DNA from: Gammaproteobacteria bacterium
GTDB lineage: Bacteria; Pseudomonadota; Gammaproteobacteria; UBA5861
NCBI GenBank assembly: GCA_022360445.1
Contig: JAKSCV010000036.1
Span: 124,001 to 188,000, forward strand
Length of the DNA: 64,000 nt
Reading direction: 5' to 3'
Positions 19,818 to 29,172 of the stretch are shown one piece after another. The translations under genes were made by a program, and so were the position numbers. The notes below the pieces were generated by a model. That model did not search any database. It was not told where the DNA came from and saw only the letters and a list, made by a program, of their open reading frames with translations. The stretch's first letter is position 1; the number at the start of each line of letters is the position of its first letter.

Positions 19818-20168
19818 GGACGTAGATGGCTGAAAATCTCATCGAGGTCATGGCGCTAATACCGGGGGAAGGTCGGCTGTAATCCACCTCTCTTGATGAA
19901 GCTCTTCATTCTTAGAACGTTGTGACGAGGGAGTTAGTAGCGACACAAAAACACCCTGTCGAAGGATGTACCCGGGTTCTTGTCAATTCGATGTTCCGCG
20001 CGGGTCTCAGCAAGAAAAGTTGTACACCCGCACCATCCTTAGGTCAAAGCACACCAAGTGTCTTACATGCATTGAAGTTTACTGACAGTGAAATTCAGGC
20101 GCTGAAACAAGATGGCGGTTTAGATTAGCTTAATAAGCACCGAATCATTTTATCTGGCCTAAATACAA

Positions 20169-20780
20169 TTAAGATTCACTATATGCGGTTGCCATAAATG
20201 ACGTCTTAATTCCATCTACGACGTATTGCATAGCCAGCGCTGCTAGCAATAGGCCCAAAATACGGCTTACCACATTAACTGCCTGCCTCACCCAGGGATC
20301 GGTTCAACACAGGGGCATATAACAGTGCAATAAGTGCTGTGAAAACCACCAGAATCAAGACCAATAATACGTCTCAGTCAAAAAGATGACGGGTGTTCTC
20401 TGAAGTCATGAGTAAGATCGTGGTGATTGTACCGGGTCCAGCGAGCAGTGGGAATGCCGACACATCTTGTTTCTGGTTGGCCTCATACTGTTCAGCATAG
20501 GTTCTTGAACGCAAGCCTGAGTGCCGGGCAAAGAACATATCAATCGACAGTAAAAATAGCAGTAACCCACCTGCAATCTTGAATGCGGAAATCGTAATAC
20601 CAAACCAGTCTAACAATGCAGTGCCTGTAAAAAAGAAAAGTAATAGGATAACACTGGCCAAGATAGTAGCCCGGGCCATGCAGCATTGCTCTTGTGGGGT
20701 GGTTCCGTGAGTCATTGCAGCAAATAACCGGAGTCAATTACGCTGAATAAGACAACGAAGTTGTTAAGGAACGCGTTCAT
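20169..20780 (-). pseudogene. MarC-family integral membrane protein pseudogene
   Basis: From ATG 20780 the minus strand reads MNAFLNNFVVLFSVID, then shifts frame into THGTTPQEQ and a long stretch with FKIAGGLLLFLLSIDMFFAR and FPLLAGPGTITTILLM, which are MarC (UPF0056) hallmarks. After a stop near 20374 the C-terminal helices continue in other frames (VLLVLILVVFTALIALLYAP, then RILGLLLAALAMQYVVDG). At least three frame changes are needed to follow it, so it is a decayed gene. The function of MarC proteins is not settled. Confidence 0.82.
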
Positions 20781-20913
20781 CGTTTGAAACCTGTTACTGC
20801 TCAATAGTAATGGATGTGTATGGCTTTTATTGACGCTTTTTTTCTGGGCTCTCATAGAGAGGTTGTTCTAAATCGAGAGCGCTGACCAGTTTGGTGGAAG
20901 CATGAGCAAAGTG

Positions 20914-20935
20914 GTGATTTTCACATAAAAATCAC
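20914..20935. promoter_or_regulatory. Perfect inverted repeat upstream of fumC
   Basis: GTGATTTT and AAAATCAC form a perfect 8-bp inverted repeat with a 6-nt spacer, centred about 67 nt before the fumC ATG. The position suits a regulator operator; no specific regulator is inferred. Confidence 0.35.
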
Positions 20936-20991
20936 TTTATTATCTTAGTTTCAAGAGTAAAGCTAACGAGCGCGTGATCAAGGAGCCCAGT

Positions 20992-22389
20992 ATGAAGACA
21001 CGAAAAGAACATGACAGTCTTGGCAGTATTGAAGTTGCTACTGAAGCGCTATGGGGTGCGCAAACGCAGCGATCTATAGATAATTTTGCAATAGGTAGCG
21101 AGTGCTTTCCAGAGGATTTCATTAAGGTTTTTGCTTTAGTCAAAAAAGCGGCTGCTCGTGTGAACCACGACCTGGGTTTACTGCCAGCGCTGCAAACTGA
21201 TTTAATTTGCCAGGTGTGTGATGAAATCAGTGCAGGGCAGCATGCCGATGCGTTTCCATTGAAGGTGTGGCAAACCGGGAGTGGTACGCAGACAAATATG
21301 AACCTCAATGAGGTTGTTGCGAATCGAGCCAACGAAATTGCTGGCCATGGCCGAGGAAGTAAATATCCGGTGCATCCCAATGATCATGTAAATTGTTCAC
21401 AGTCCTCTAATGATATTTTTCCAACGGTCATGCATGTTTCCGTTGTGAAACGGTATCAGCAAAATTTGTTACCGGCGTTAAAGCGTTTAACGCTAGCCCT
21501 GGCTACAAAGGAGAATGCATTCGCTGATTGTATTAAAGTTGGTCGTACGCATCTGATGGATGCTGCGCCGGTTACACTGGGCCAGGAATTCGGTGCCTAT
21601 GTTGCCCAACTGCAATATGCCACAGAGCAACTGGAACGATCGGTGTCTTCGCTTGGCTTCCTTGCGCTCGGGGGAAGCGCTGTCGGCACTGGACTGAATA
21701 CACACCCGGAATGGGCAGAAAGGGTTGCCCAAGAAATCAGTGGCTTAATGGGGCAGTCTTTTGAACCTGCAAAAAATACGTTTATGGCGTTGGCGTGTCA
21801 CGATGAGATCGTAAATTTCCACGGTTGTCTACGTGGCTTGGCTGTTGCGTTGTATAAGATAGGGAATGATCTGCGTTGGTTAGCCAGTGGACCACGTTGT
21901 GGCCTAAATGAATTACAATTGCCCGCGAATGAACCGGGTAGCTCGATTATGCCTGGCAAAGTGAATCCCACTCAGATTGAAGCGCTTACCATGGTCGTGG
22001 CACAAGTAATTGGCAATGATGCTTGCGTCAGTTTTGCCGGGTCTCAAGGTCAGCTTGAACTGAATGTCTTCAAACCCGTTATTATTTTCAATACCTTGCA
22101 ATCAATTTGCTTACTCGCCCAAGCGATGGAGAGCTTTCGAAGTAACTGCGTACAAGGGATGCGTGTTAATGAGGCTCAAATCCAGTTTAATATTCAGCGC
22201 TCGCTCATGTTGATAACCGCGTTGAACCCGGTTATTGGTTATGACAAGGCGGCTGAGGCCGCAAAGCGGGCATGGGAAAAAGGTATTTCTTTAAAAGAGG
22301 CGACTCTTGAATTAGGTTACCTTGATGAGGGTGAGTTTGATGGGCGAGTAGATCCTAAAAAGATGCTTGCGCCGAATATTCCTGTTTAA
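20992..22389 (+). CDS. fumC: Fumarate hydratase class II
   Basis: This is a 465-residue iron-independent fumarase converting fumarate to malate in the TCA cycle. Family motifs seen in order are WGAQTQRSIDNFAIG near the start, TGSGTQTNMN, SQSSNDIFPT, the catalytic GRTHLMDAAPVTLGQEF and the signature loop GSSIMPGKVNP. ATG 20992 is preceded by AAGGAG at a good distance; a GTG 18 nt upstream is rejected. It is the class used under oxidative or iron-poor conditions in many bacteria. It stands alone between two decayed regions and is intact. Confidence 0.96.
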   Translation: MKTRKEHDSLGSIEVATEALWGAQTQRSIDNFAIGSECFPEDFIKVFALVKKAAARVNHDLGLLPALQTDLICQVCDEISAGQHADAFPLKVWQTGSGTQTNMNLNEVVANRANEIAGHGRGSKYPVHPNDHVNCSQSSNDIFPTVMHVSVVKRYQQNLLPALKRLTLALATKENAFADCIKVGRTHLMDAAPVTLGQEFGAYVAQLQYATEQLERSVSSLGFLALGGSAVGTGLNTHPEWAERVAQEISGLMGQSFEPAKNTFMALACHDEIVNFHGCLRGLAVALYKIGNDLRWLASGPRCGLNELQLPANEPGSSIMPGKVNPTQIEALTMVVAQVIGNDACVSFAGSQGQLELNVFKPVIIFNTLQSICLLAQAMESFRSNCVQGMRVNEAQIQFNIQRSLMLITALNPVIGYDKAAEAAKRAWEKGISLKEATLELGYLDEGEFDGRVDPKKMLAPNIPV

Positions 22390-22473
22390 GACAGCATCTA
22401 AAAAACCTACTGGTTCCTTCTTTATAGGCCAGCCGGAGGCTAGGTTTGCATGATGGAGCTTGCTTGTTGCTGC

Positions 22474-23550
22474 CTAAAACCAGTTTTTACGCTTAAAATA
22501 GATCACCATTGCGATGACTATGACAATCATGATGCCCCATGATATCGGGTACCCATAATACCAGCGAAGCTCGGGCATGGCCCAAGGGCTGCTTGAATGG
22601 TTAAAGTTCATCCCATAAACCCCAACGACAAAGGTCAGTGGAATAAAGATAGTCGCAATAATGGTCAATACTTTCATGATATCTCCCAGCCGATGGTTGG
22701 CAGAAGACAAGTAAAGTTCAATTAAGCTTGTGGCCATCTCGCGGTAGTTTTCAATTAGTTCGATAATTTGTGTGCTGTGGTCATAGCAATCCCGTAAGTA
22801 GACTCGTGTGTTATCACTGATCAACCCCAGTTCACTATGAAGCAAATTGTTGATGAGTTCGCGCTGTGGCCAGAGGCTGCGTCGCAAAAGGATCAGTTCG
22901 CGACGTATTTCGTGGGATTGCGTGAGCATCGTCTTATCCGGCGTAAAGCTCAGTATGTCTCCTTCAATAGTTTCAATATCTTCGCCAAAGCTTTTGAGTA
23001 CGGGATAACCCTGGTCGACGACTAAGTCAAAAATGCAATAGAAGAGGTAGTCAGCGGGTTGTTGGCGAATCCGTGCGTTATGTTTTCGTAAAAGTTGGCG
23101 TAATGGTTCAAAGGGGTCGACATCGCCGTCACAAAAACTAATGATGTAATTTTTTCCGATAAAAATAGAGACTTGCTCGACATGAGCCTTTCTGTTGTGT
23201 AGGTAAGGCGTGGATAAGATAACGAACAGTTGTTCGTCATATTCTTCTACTTTCGGCCGTTGGCCAGTATTAATAATGTCTTCCAGTGCCAGTGAGTGTA
23301 GGCCAAAAATATCTCCAACATTTTTAATCGTATTCACATCCGCGGGACCTTGCAGGTGTATCCAAGTATTGCTTACGTTATCGAGATAGGCTTTACACTC
23401 TTCAATCGTGGCGAGATCTTTTTCCAAAAAGTCAATGGCAGAGTAGTCAATGAGTCGGATCGAAAGTGCTTCAGCCGAAACTTCACGGGTTTGGGTTAGT
23501 GTTCCTGGCGCTGTACCCGGTGGATGGTACATTTTTTTAAAATATTCCAT
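22474..23550 (-). CDS. corA: Magnesium/cobalt transporter CorA
   Basis: This is a 358-residue pentameric Mg2+ channel. It has a large cytoplasmic N-terminal funnel domain, then two C-terminal membrane helices; the selectivity motif YGMNF ends the first (VLTIIATIFIPLTFVVGVYG). A basic tail KRKNWF follows. The length is slightly above the usual 316-350. It is transcribed on the same strand as the downstream-facing MscS-family gene, with 89 nt between them. Confidence 0.94.
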   Translation of the reverse strand: MEYFKKMYHPPGTAPGTLTQTREVSAEALSIRLIDYSAIDFLEKDLATIEECKAYLDNVSNTWIHLQGPADVNTIKNVGDIFGLHSLALEDIINTGQRPKVEEYDEQLFVILSTPYLHNRKAHVEQVSIFIGKNYIISFCDGDVDPFEPLRQLLRKHNARIRQQPADYLFYCIFDLVVDQGYPVLKSFGEDIETIEGDILSFTPDKTMLTQSHEIRRELILLRRSLWPQRELINNLLHSELGLISDNTRVYLRDCYDHSTQIIELIENYREMATSLIELYLSSANHRLGDIMKVLTIIATIFIPLTFVVGVYGMNFNHSSSPWAMPELRWYYGYPISWGIMIVIVIAMVIYFKRKNWF

Positions 23551-23639
23551 AGTCCTCGGCTGTTGAAGTCTTTTTATTGTTTTCTCAAACAGTGATCGTA
23601 CGGCATTTGTCCTGATAGCAGCTTGCTAAAGCAAGTGGG

Positions 23640-26600
23640 TCATTGCTCGCCTTCTTTGCCTTTTTGAAGAACGGCTTTTGGATCAAAGGGGGTAATGTCA
23701 CGTATATGAATATCTCTTTGAGGAAAGGCTATTTCAATATCGGCTGCACGAAATTGTTGGTCAATCTCCATATGCAACTCGTGTTTGGTATCGAGCAAAA
23801 AGTCGATGTTCGGTATGAATACACGTAGCTCAAAATCAAGGGAGCTCGCACCAAATGCCATAAAGCGAACGGTGGGGGTTGGCTCGTCGAGTACATTAGG
23901 GTGATTTCGGGCAACCGCGAGTAGTGTGTCATAAGCTAAGTGAGTGTTTGAGCCATAGGCGATCCCAACAGGGATGACTAAACGTAGAATGGTGTCACTC
24001 AGCGACCAGTTGATGACTTGTCCTGTGACAAATTCTTTGTTCGGAATAATCAGCTCTTTTCTGTCCCAGTCAGTAATGGTGGTTGCACGCATTTGTATAC
24101 CGGTGACTTTGCCGCTGATATCACCCACTGTGACGACGTCACCGACGCGGATTTGGCGTTCGAATAAGATGATTAACCCTGAAACAAAATTTGCAAATAT
24201 TTCCTGTAAACCAAAGCCCAGGCCCACCGTAATGGCTGCTGCGAGCCACTGTACTTTCGACCAGCCAATACCTATGGCGCTAAATGTCATCGCCAAACCT
24301 ACGATGATCAAAGCATAGCGAACGATCGTTGCGATGGCGTATCGTGCACTGGGTGAAAATGGCAAGCGTTGTAATATAGCAATTTCGAGTAAGCCTGGAA
24401 TATTGCGGCTGACAAAAAATGTCATGATTAGGACAACAATGGCGAGCAGGAGATTGGCCAATGTGACAGGTATTGGGGTCGTGCTGTCGCTTCCGCTACC
24501 GCTTATTTCATTCTGCCAGAGTACAATGTCGTTGAGCAGGTTGAAGGCCGGCAAAATACCAGACCAAATAACATAGAGGCCAACAATAATCGCGATCCAA
24601 TAGACACTGTTAAGTAGGCGCATCGTTTGCGCATTAATGGCGGCGACATCAATTTTGGGTTCTTTCTCATCTTCTGCATGGACAAGCTCGCCAGACGAAG
24701 GCATCTCGTCAAATGCCTCGTTTTGCGAGGGAGATGAAGGGGTAGAAGTGCCGGTTGCTTGCAGCGAAAGTTGGTACTGGGCAATGCGGAGCCCCCTGAT
24801 AAGCAGTGATTTAATGAGGGCAATCACAAAGATCAGGCCGGTAGAAAATGCCAAGTGTAAGCCAATTTGCAAAGCCGTGTATTGATAACCTAAGAGTGCC
24901 GCCAGAGCCAGTGCAAGTGGTGTTGCCACTAATGCAGGAAACCAGAGACCCGATAAGCGTGCAACCCAACTGCCAGGTTCGCGCGTAATTACGTTTTTAA
25001 GTAACCCTGTTGTTGGATGTGTCAGGCGGTAAACCAACCATGCAGTACAGAACATAAAGGTAAGGAATGTGATACGTCCCAATGAGTCTTGATGTGCTTT
25101 TGTAGACTGATTCAATGTCGAGGCTACAACGAATATGAGTACGGTGGCCAGAGGAAAGTACCAGCGCCATTGTTGACGGATCAGTAAAAGATCCGCTTTT
25201 GACCAATCGAAATGTGTCTCATATAAACCACTGTTTGCAGTAAAACGGCGCACTAATAACCCAAAAAATAAGGCCCAAGCTGTGAACATTAGCCCCGCTG
25301 AAATGGCTGAGGAATGGATAGAACCTGTGTGTATTTCACCGGTTCGCCAGGCAACTAGATAAATGAGCAATGGCCAGGGGATCACACTTAACAGTGTGAG
25401 CACGATTGATAACAATATGTTTGTTAATGTGGCAGTGTGTAGCGACCCGGCTGAGCGACTCAAAGACAACTGCTTCCTTTTCAATCGTCTTCGCGTGATC
25501 AGTAAGAGGGTAATTAAGAGTAGGGGTGGAAGAATGGTTGTGGGGTTTTGGAGGAGATCTTTTCCCAGTTGTACGGCCAGTTGAGCTAAAGCTGATAAGC
25601 TTAACAACCACTGAATAGAGTTTGTTAGTTGCTTTATATCATTGAGATTCAGTAGCGAGGCGCTTTGTATCCACAAGATGTGGCTGTCAATCAGCTTCTT
25701 GTAGTCTCTTACAACCTCAATTAACAATTGTTCTTTTTCCATTAGCGGAAAAAGATGTTGGTTAAAGTACGTATCGTAGGCTTTGATCAGTTCAGGTAAG
25801 TAACGTGTTTTTTGCTCTTCTAATAAGATTTGGAGTGATGAGAGGAGCTCCTGTTGTTCGGTTTCTGTCACTTGTACTTGTGCAGCATCAACCCGCTGGC
25901 GGGCCTCTCGTTCTACATCCACTAACTCCACTAAGCGGTCCTCGAGTTCTAGGCGTTTCAGTTGGATGTGGTTCATTGCCTCGCGATGGGCTTTGAGCTG
26001 GGTTCGATAATAAGCAATGTCAGGCAGCTGGTTCCGGTCATTTCTTAACTTTAAGCCGATGGCATCAGTTAAACCTATTTGAGTCACTTTCTCTTGGATA
26101 CCGTCGAATTGCCGGCGAGTCACACCCAGTAGGTCGCTGACAGTATTTTGGTCTTGAGTGACACGTGTTGTGAGGGCAAGAACATGAGCAAGCTCAGAGG
26201 CTAGCTGACGGTTCTCATCCGTGACGGTACGGATGAGAGGGTGGGCATTGGCACTGGCGATCATTGATGCATCGGCGGCTTGCACCACCTGGGCGGCTGC
26301 TTCAGTACGGAGCTGGCTTACAGCGCGCTCCAATGCATTGATCTGTTTTTCAGCAGCGAGCACTTGTTTTTCCGCCCGTTGACGTCGAGCTCGTAAGAGT
26401 TCACGCCGAGCGTCATAACTTTGACTTTCTTGTTGCAGCTCCTCAATGTAGTGGCGAAGATAAGTTTGTTCAGCTGTTAAAGCTTCCTGCTTGACACCAT
26501 TGTCCCCGTTCACGCGGTTGGCGGGTGGTGTAATGAGTATTTGATTGAGTTCATTCAGGCGGTATTGTGCCGTGGAGAGTGCTTTTATGATGCTTTGCTG

Positions 26601-27149
26601 TCTTTCGAACCGTTGTGTGGCTTCAGTGTCGAGTGTTTCACGGCGTCTTTGAGCGTTATCGAGTTCACCCTTTAGTGTTTCCAGCCGAGATTCGATAGTT
26701 TCCAAGGGTAAGTTTATATCAAGCTTAATCGATTCGGGGGTGGGCGTTGAGAGTTGTTCCCGAATGGTTTTCAATGCAAGTGGTGCTTGCTGCATTGCTC
26801 GTATATGTGACTGTTTTCGGTCGATAGATGTGAGTGTTTTCTGTACGTAATCGTTGGCTTTCCTCAACCAGGATAGCTCATCCTTTTTCTGGTCTGAGGG
26901 CGATTCAATCTGCTCTAATAAGCGCATGCGCTCGGATAATTCTGCTTGTAATTGCTGCAGATTAGCTGACTTTTTCTCAAATGATCCGTGGAGGAGCGTG
27001 GGCGGGCTCTGTACTTCATCCGCGTGCAGGCCGTTGAGTGATAACAAAATGAACACTATGAAGCACTGAAACCCTATGAATCTGAGACGATCAGATTTCT
27101 GTTGCTTGTTATTGGGCGAGGCGCTAAAGAGTAGTGTTGTGTGGTTCAT
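23640..27149 (-). CDS. Large mechanosensitive channel of the MscK/MscM (MscS) type
   Basis: This is a 1169-residue membrane protein that releases solutes on hypo-osmotic shock. An N-terminal signal-like segment (CFIVFILLSLNGLHADE) is followed by a long periplasmic region of coiled-coil helices (about residues 45-480), then several membrane helices. The C-terminal MscS core has the pore-helix pattern GLGFGLQEIFANFVSGLIIL and the beta domain GDVVTVGDISGKVTGIQMRATTI. E. coli MscK (1120) and MscM (1107) have similar size and architecture. The assignment to one or the other is not possible by eye. Confidence 0.92.
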   Translation of the reverse strand: MNHTTLLFSASPNNKQQKSDRLRFIGFQCFIVFILLSLNGLHADEVQSPPTLLHGSFEKKSANLQQLQAELSERMRLLEQIESPSDQKKDELSWLRKANDYVQKTLTSIDRKQSHIRAMQQAPLALKTIREQLSTPTPESIKLDINLPLETIESRLETLKGELDNAQRRRETLDTEATQRFERQQSIIKALSTAQYRLNELNQILITPPANRVNGDNGVKQEALTAEQTYLRHYIEELQQESQSYDARRELLRARRQRAEKQVLAAEKQINALERAVSQLRTEAAAQVVQAADASMIASANAHPLIRTVTDENRQLASELAHVLALTTRVTQDQNTVSDLLGVTRRQFDGIQEKVTQIGLTDAIGLKLRNDRNQLPDIAYYRTQLKAHREAMNHIQLKRLELEDRLVELVDVEREARQRVDAAQVQVTETEQQELLSSLQILLEEQKTRYLPELIKAYDTYFNQHLFPLMEKEQLLIEVVRDYKKLIDSHILWIQSASLLNLNDIKQLTNSIQWLLSLSALAQLAVQLGKDLLQNPTTILPPLLLITLLLITRRRLKRKQLSLSRSAGSLHTATLTNILLSIVLTLLSVIPWPLLIYLVAWRTGEIHTGSIHSSAISAGLMFTAWALFFGLLVRRFTANSGLYETHFDWSKADLLLIRQQWRWYFPLATVLIFVVASTLNQSTKAHQDSLGRITFLTFMFCTAWLVYRLTHPTTGLLKNVITREPGSWVARLSGLWFPALVATPLALALAALLGYQYTALQIGLHLAFSTGLIFVIALIKSLLIRGLRIAQYQLSLQATGTSTPSSPSQNEAFDEMPSSGELVHAEDEKEPKIDVAAINAQTMRLLNSVYWIAIIVGLYVIWSGILPAFNLLNDIVLWQNEISGSGSDSTTPIPVTLANLLLAIVVLIMTFFVSRNIPGLLEIAILQRLPFSPSARYAIATIVRYALIIVGLAMTFSAIGIGWSKVQWLAAAITVGLGFGLQEIFANFVSGLIILFERQIRVGDVVTVGDISGKVTGIQMRATTITDWDRKELIIPNKEFVTGQVINWSLSDTILRLVIPVGIAYGSNTHLAYDTLLAVARNHPNVLDEPTPTVRFMAFGASSLDFELRVFIPNIDFLLDTKHELHMEIDQQFRAADIEIAFPQRDIHIRDITPFDPKAVLQKGKEGEQ

Positions 27150-27300
27150 TCGTGGCCCTCGAATAAGGGAACAACATTTTTGGTTCTGTGGTCCAACGTG
27201 AGTTAGGTTTTAACACGTGTCATGGGCCGCGGGTAGTGATGATTATAAAACGTATCCATGTGACAAGAATATTTGGCTATTTTACTGAGAGGTGGTGGAC

Positions 27301-27803
27301 TTGAAAAATGATGAGATGAAGCAATCGTCACGAAAAGGTATTCGACAGTTAAAATCAGACTGGCCCAAGCTAGATTGGTTTGATCGTTTTTGATTATTTA
27401 GTCACTGTTTTTGTCAGCGGTATTTTGGCCATCGTGATCCTGGTGGCTGTGATTCGTCTAACAGGCAATGTTTTTCAGCTGTTTCAGCAACAGCTAACAA
27501 ACCATACTGACTTTATGGCATTTCAGACAACTTTTGGCATGTTATTGACGTTATTAATCGCGTTTGAGTTCCCCCACTCATTAAATGCCATAATTAGAGA
27601 AAAAGAGCTTGCTGACCCAAGTCAGAATCGTCGTTTTAATCGCTATTCTTGCCCTCGCAAGGAAATTTTTAGTGCTTGACCCAAAAGAATACGATGCTGC
27701 TACTATGGCGGCTTACGCGGCTATGGCCGTGAGTTTAGGAGTTATCTACTGGTTGATAAACTCATCTTTGTCCGATCAGGCTGAGCAGCCCTCCGAAGAT
27801 TAA
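27301..27803 (+). pseudogene. PsiE-like (phosphate-starvation-inducible family) membrane protein, frameshifted
   Basis: Three successive frames together make one PsiE-like protein. A cytoplasmic start from TTG 27301 (LKSDWPKLDWFDRF) shifts at the T5 run near 27391 into FDYLVTVFVSGILAIVILVAV and FQTTFGMLLTLLIAFEF. It shifts again near 27610 into TQVRIVVLIAILALARKFLV and a last membrane helix ending at 27803. Family members read straight through both points. Either the gene is decayed or the sequence has two single-base errors. It faces away from the MscS-family gene, with GAGGTGG before the start. Confidence 0.8.
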
Positions 27804-27864
27804 AAAGCAGCGGGTTGTTTGAATCAACTGGTCTGCTGTATCTCTCAAAAGTGAACAGTTATTC

Positions 27865-29040
27865 TTAAAGGGCTTGAGAGGGTGAGTGTGGTGGTCTCTT
27901 GATGAGATATTTGATGAACATAATCCATGGTGGGCTCATCAATAATGTCATTGAGATGACAGCCACAGTCAGCTGGTAACCATAATCAGAAATGATATGA
28001 GCTTGAATGCCAACTGCCGCTAAGACAAAGGTGAACTCTCCAATTTGGGACAGCAAGGTACCCGCGTAAAGGCTGTCTCGCCAGCGTTCACCCAGTAATT
28101 TCAGAATAGCGCCGTTAATGAAAGTATTCGTTAGAATACCCAATATAACGAGCAATGCAGTTTGCCCCCATATTCGGCGACAAACCCAAGATCGACCAAT
28201 AAGCCAATGGATACAAAAAATAAGGCAACAAAAATTACCCGGAAGGATTCCAGGCTGTGGTGGACCCACTGTGTTTCTTTGGCTGCGCTGATGATCATAC
28301 CCGCAACAAAGGCTCCCAACGCTGTGGAGAGGCCAATAAGACCGGTGATCAACGACATACCCAGACAAATAGACAACGCGGCAAATATCTGTATTTCATG
28401 ATCATTACGGAGAAGTCGGCTTAGTGGAAGGTGGAGTGTCTTTTGGCCGCAATGTAAGCCACTAATACGGTCATTAGAAAGGCACCGGCAAGTTGCAACC
28501 AGATATTGCCGGTATCTTGCTCGGCTCCATCGAGCATAGCGAGCGTAATCAGCATGGGAATTACTGCTAAACCCTGTGCCAAGAGGGTCACCAATACATT
28601 TTGGCCAGCCTTCGAATCAAACTCTTTCCGATCTTGTAGTCGTTTCATCACGACAGCAGTACTGCTCAAGCTGATCACAAACCCGATGAGCACAATGCGT
28701 TCAACTGACCAGTCAAAGTAAACACCCATTGGCCAAACGCAGCCTACACTAATGAAGATTTGTAGAAACGTGCCGATGATGGCCACTTCCCAGCGCTTAA
28801 TCAGCTGGCTAGGCGAAACTTCCATACCGATAAAAATAACAACAGTACAACGCCAACCGAACCTAACCGCGCTAATAATGCTTCACCCTCGACCCGTGTC
28901 GGTCCAAGTGGTCCGATTGAAACGCCCACAATCAAATAGCCTATGACATAAGATTGCCGAATTGCTTGTAGACATAGGCCGAGTATTAAGACAGCCAGAA
29001 TCGATCCAACCAAATAGGGCATAATCGGGTCGAGGTGCAT
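27865..29040 (-). pseudogene. Kef-type monovalent cation:proton antiporter (CPA2), frameshifted
   Basis: From ATG 29040 the product begins as a CPA2 antiporter (GYLIVGVSIGPLGPTRV). It changes frame near 28830 into GMEVSPSQLIKRWEVA and FVISLSSTAVVMKRLQD, again near 28445 into LGMSLITGLIGLSTALGAFV and SIGLLVDLGF, and a third time at the G5 run near 28168 into ILTNTFINGAILKLLGERWR and LLSQIGEFTFVLAAVG. All pieces are co-linear with a normal 390-residue antiporter domain. No C-terminal TrkA-N domain follows. The frame changes sit in or near homopolymers, so sequencing error cannot be excluded. Confidence 0.85.
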
Positions 29041-29172
29041 CTTATGTCAGTCTTGGCACTGGGGTTTGAAAAATGTGGGGAGTATAGGCGAATGCCGGAT
29101 TTTGTTCACAATTTTGAGTGAGCACACCTGAGGAAGATCGAATATAAAACAGCGTATAAAAAAGGTGAGGTT

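Larger units (their letters stand above)
19103..19875 (-). mobile_element. Degenerate, internally deleted IS3-family insertion sequence
   Basis: The ends are imperfect inverted repeats: TGAGTTTCCCCGGACATTAG from 19103 on the + strand, against CGACCTTCCCCCGGTATTAG read inward from 19875 on the - strand, with similarity continuing to about 40 nt (both reach GATGAGAT). The element is flanked by GCTG at 19099-19102 and 19876-19879, a likely 4-bp target duplication. It contains broken orfA and orfB on the minus strand. At 773 bp it is much shorter than the usual 1.2-1.5 kb, so a large part of orfB is lost. It is not able to transpose by itself. Confidence 0.82.
18947..20128 (+). pseudogene. CaiB/BaiF CoA-transferase pseudogene, internally deleted and IS-interrupted
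   Basis: The N-terminal 52 codons (18947-19105) read as a CaiB/BaiF start, with VTVIDFSRLLPGPECAQMFG and VIKVEE matching the intact CaiB genes at 46668 and 50058. The C-terminal end reappears in the same frame from about 19880 to 20128 (SLDEALHS, then KHPVEG, then PAPSLGQSTPSVLHALKF) with internal stops at 19880 and 19910. Between them lies an IS3-family remnant. About 270 residues of a normal CaiB are missing. Because the two pieces would join in frame at matching GCTG flanks, the internal deletion probably preceded the insertion (inference). The remnants encode no working enzyme. Confidence 0.85.

Noticed and set aside
19922-20128. 68-codon plus-strand open frame read as a separate small gene
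   Set aside because: Its sequence aligns with the C-terminal end of CaiB/BaiF proteins and continues upstream through stops, so it is a gene fragment.
23974-24885. Several plus-strand frames opposite the MscS-type channel gene
   Set aside because: They are antisense shadows of a strongly conserved 1169-residue gene.
27380-27803. Two separate overlapping small genes
   Set aside because: Both frames are consecutive parts of one PsiE-like protein; single-base frame changes explain the split.
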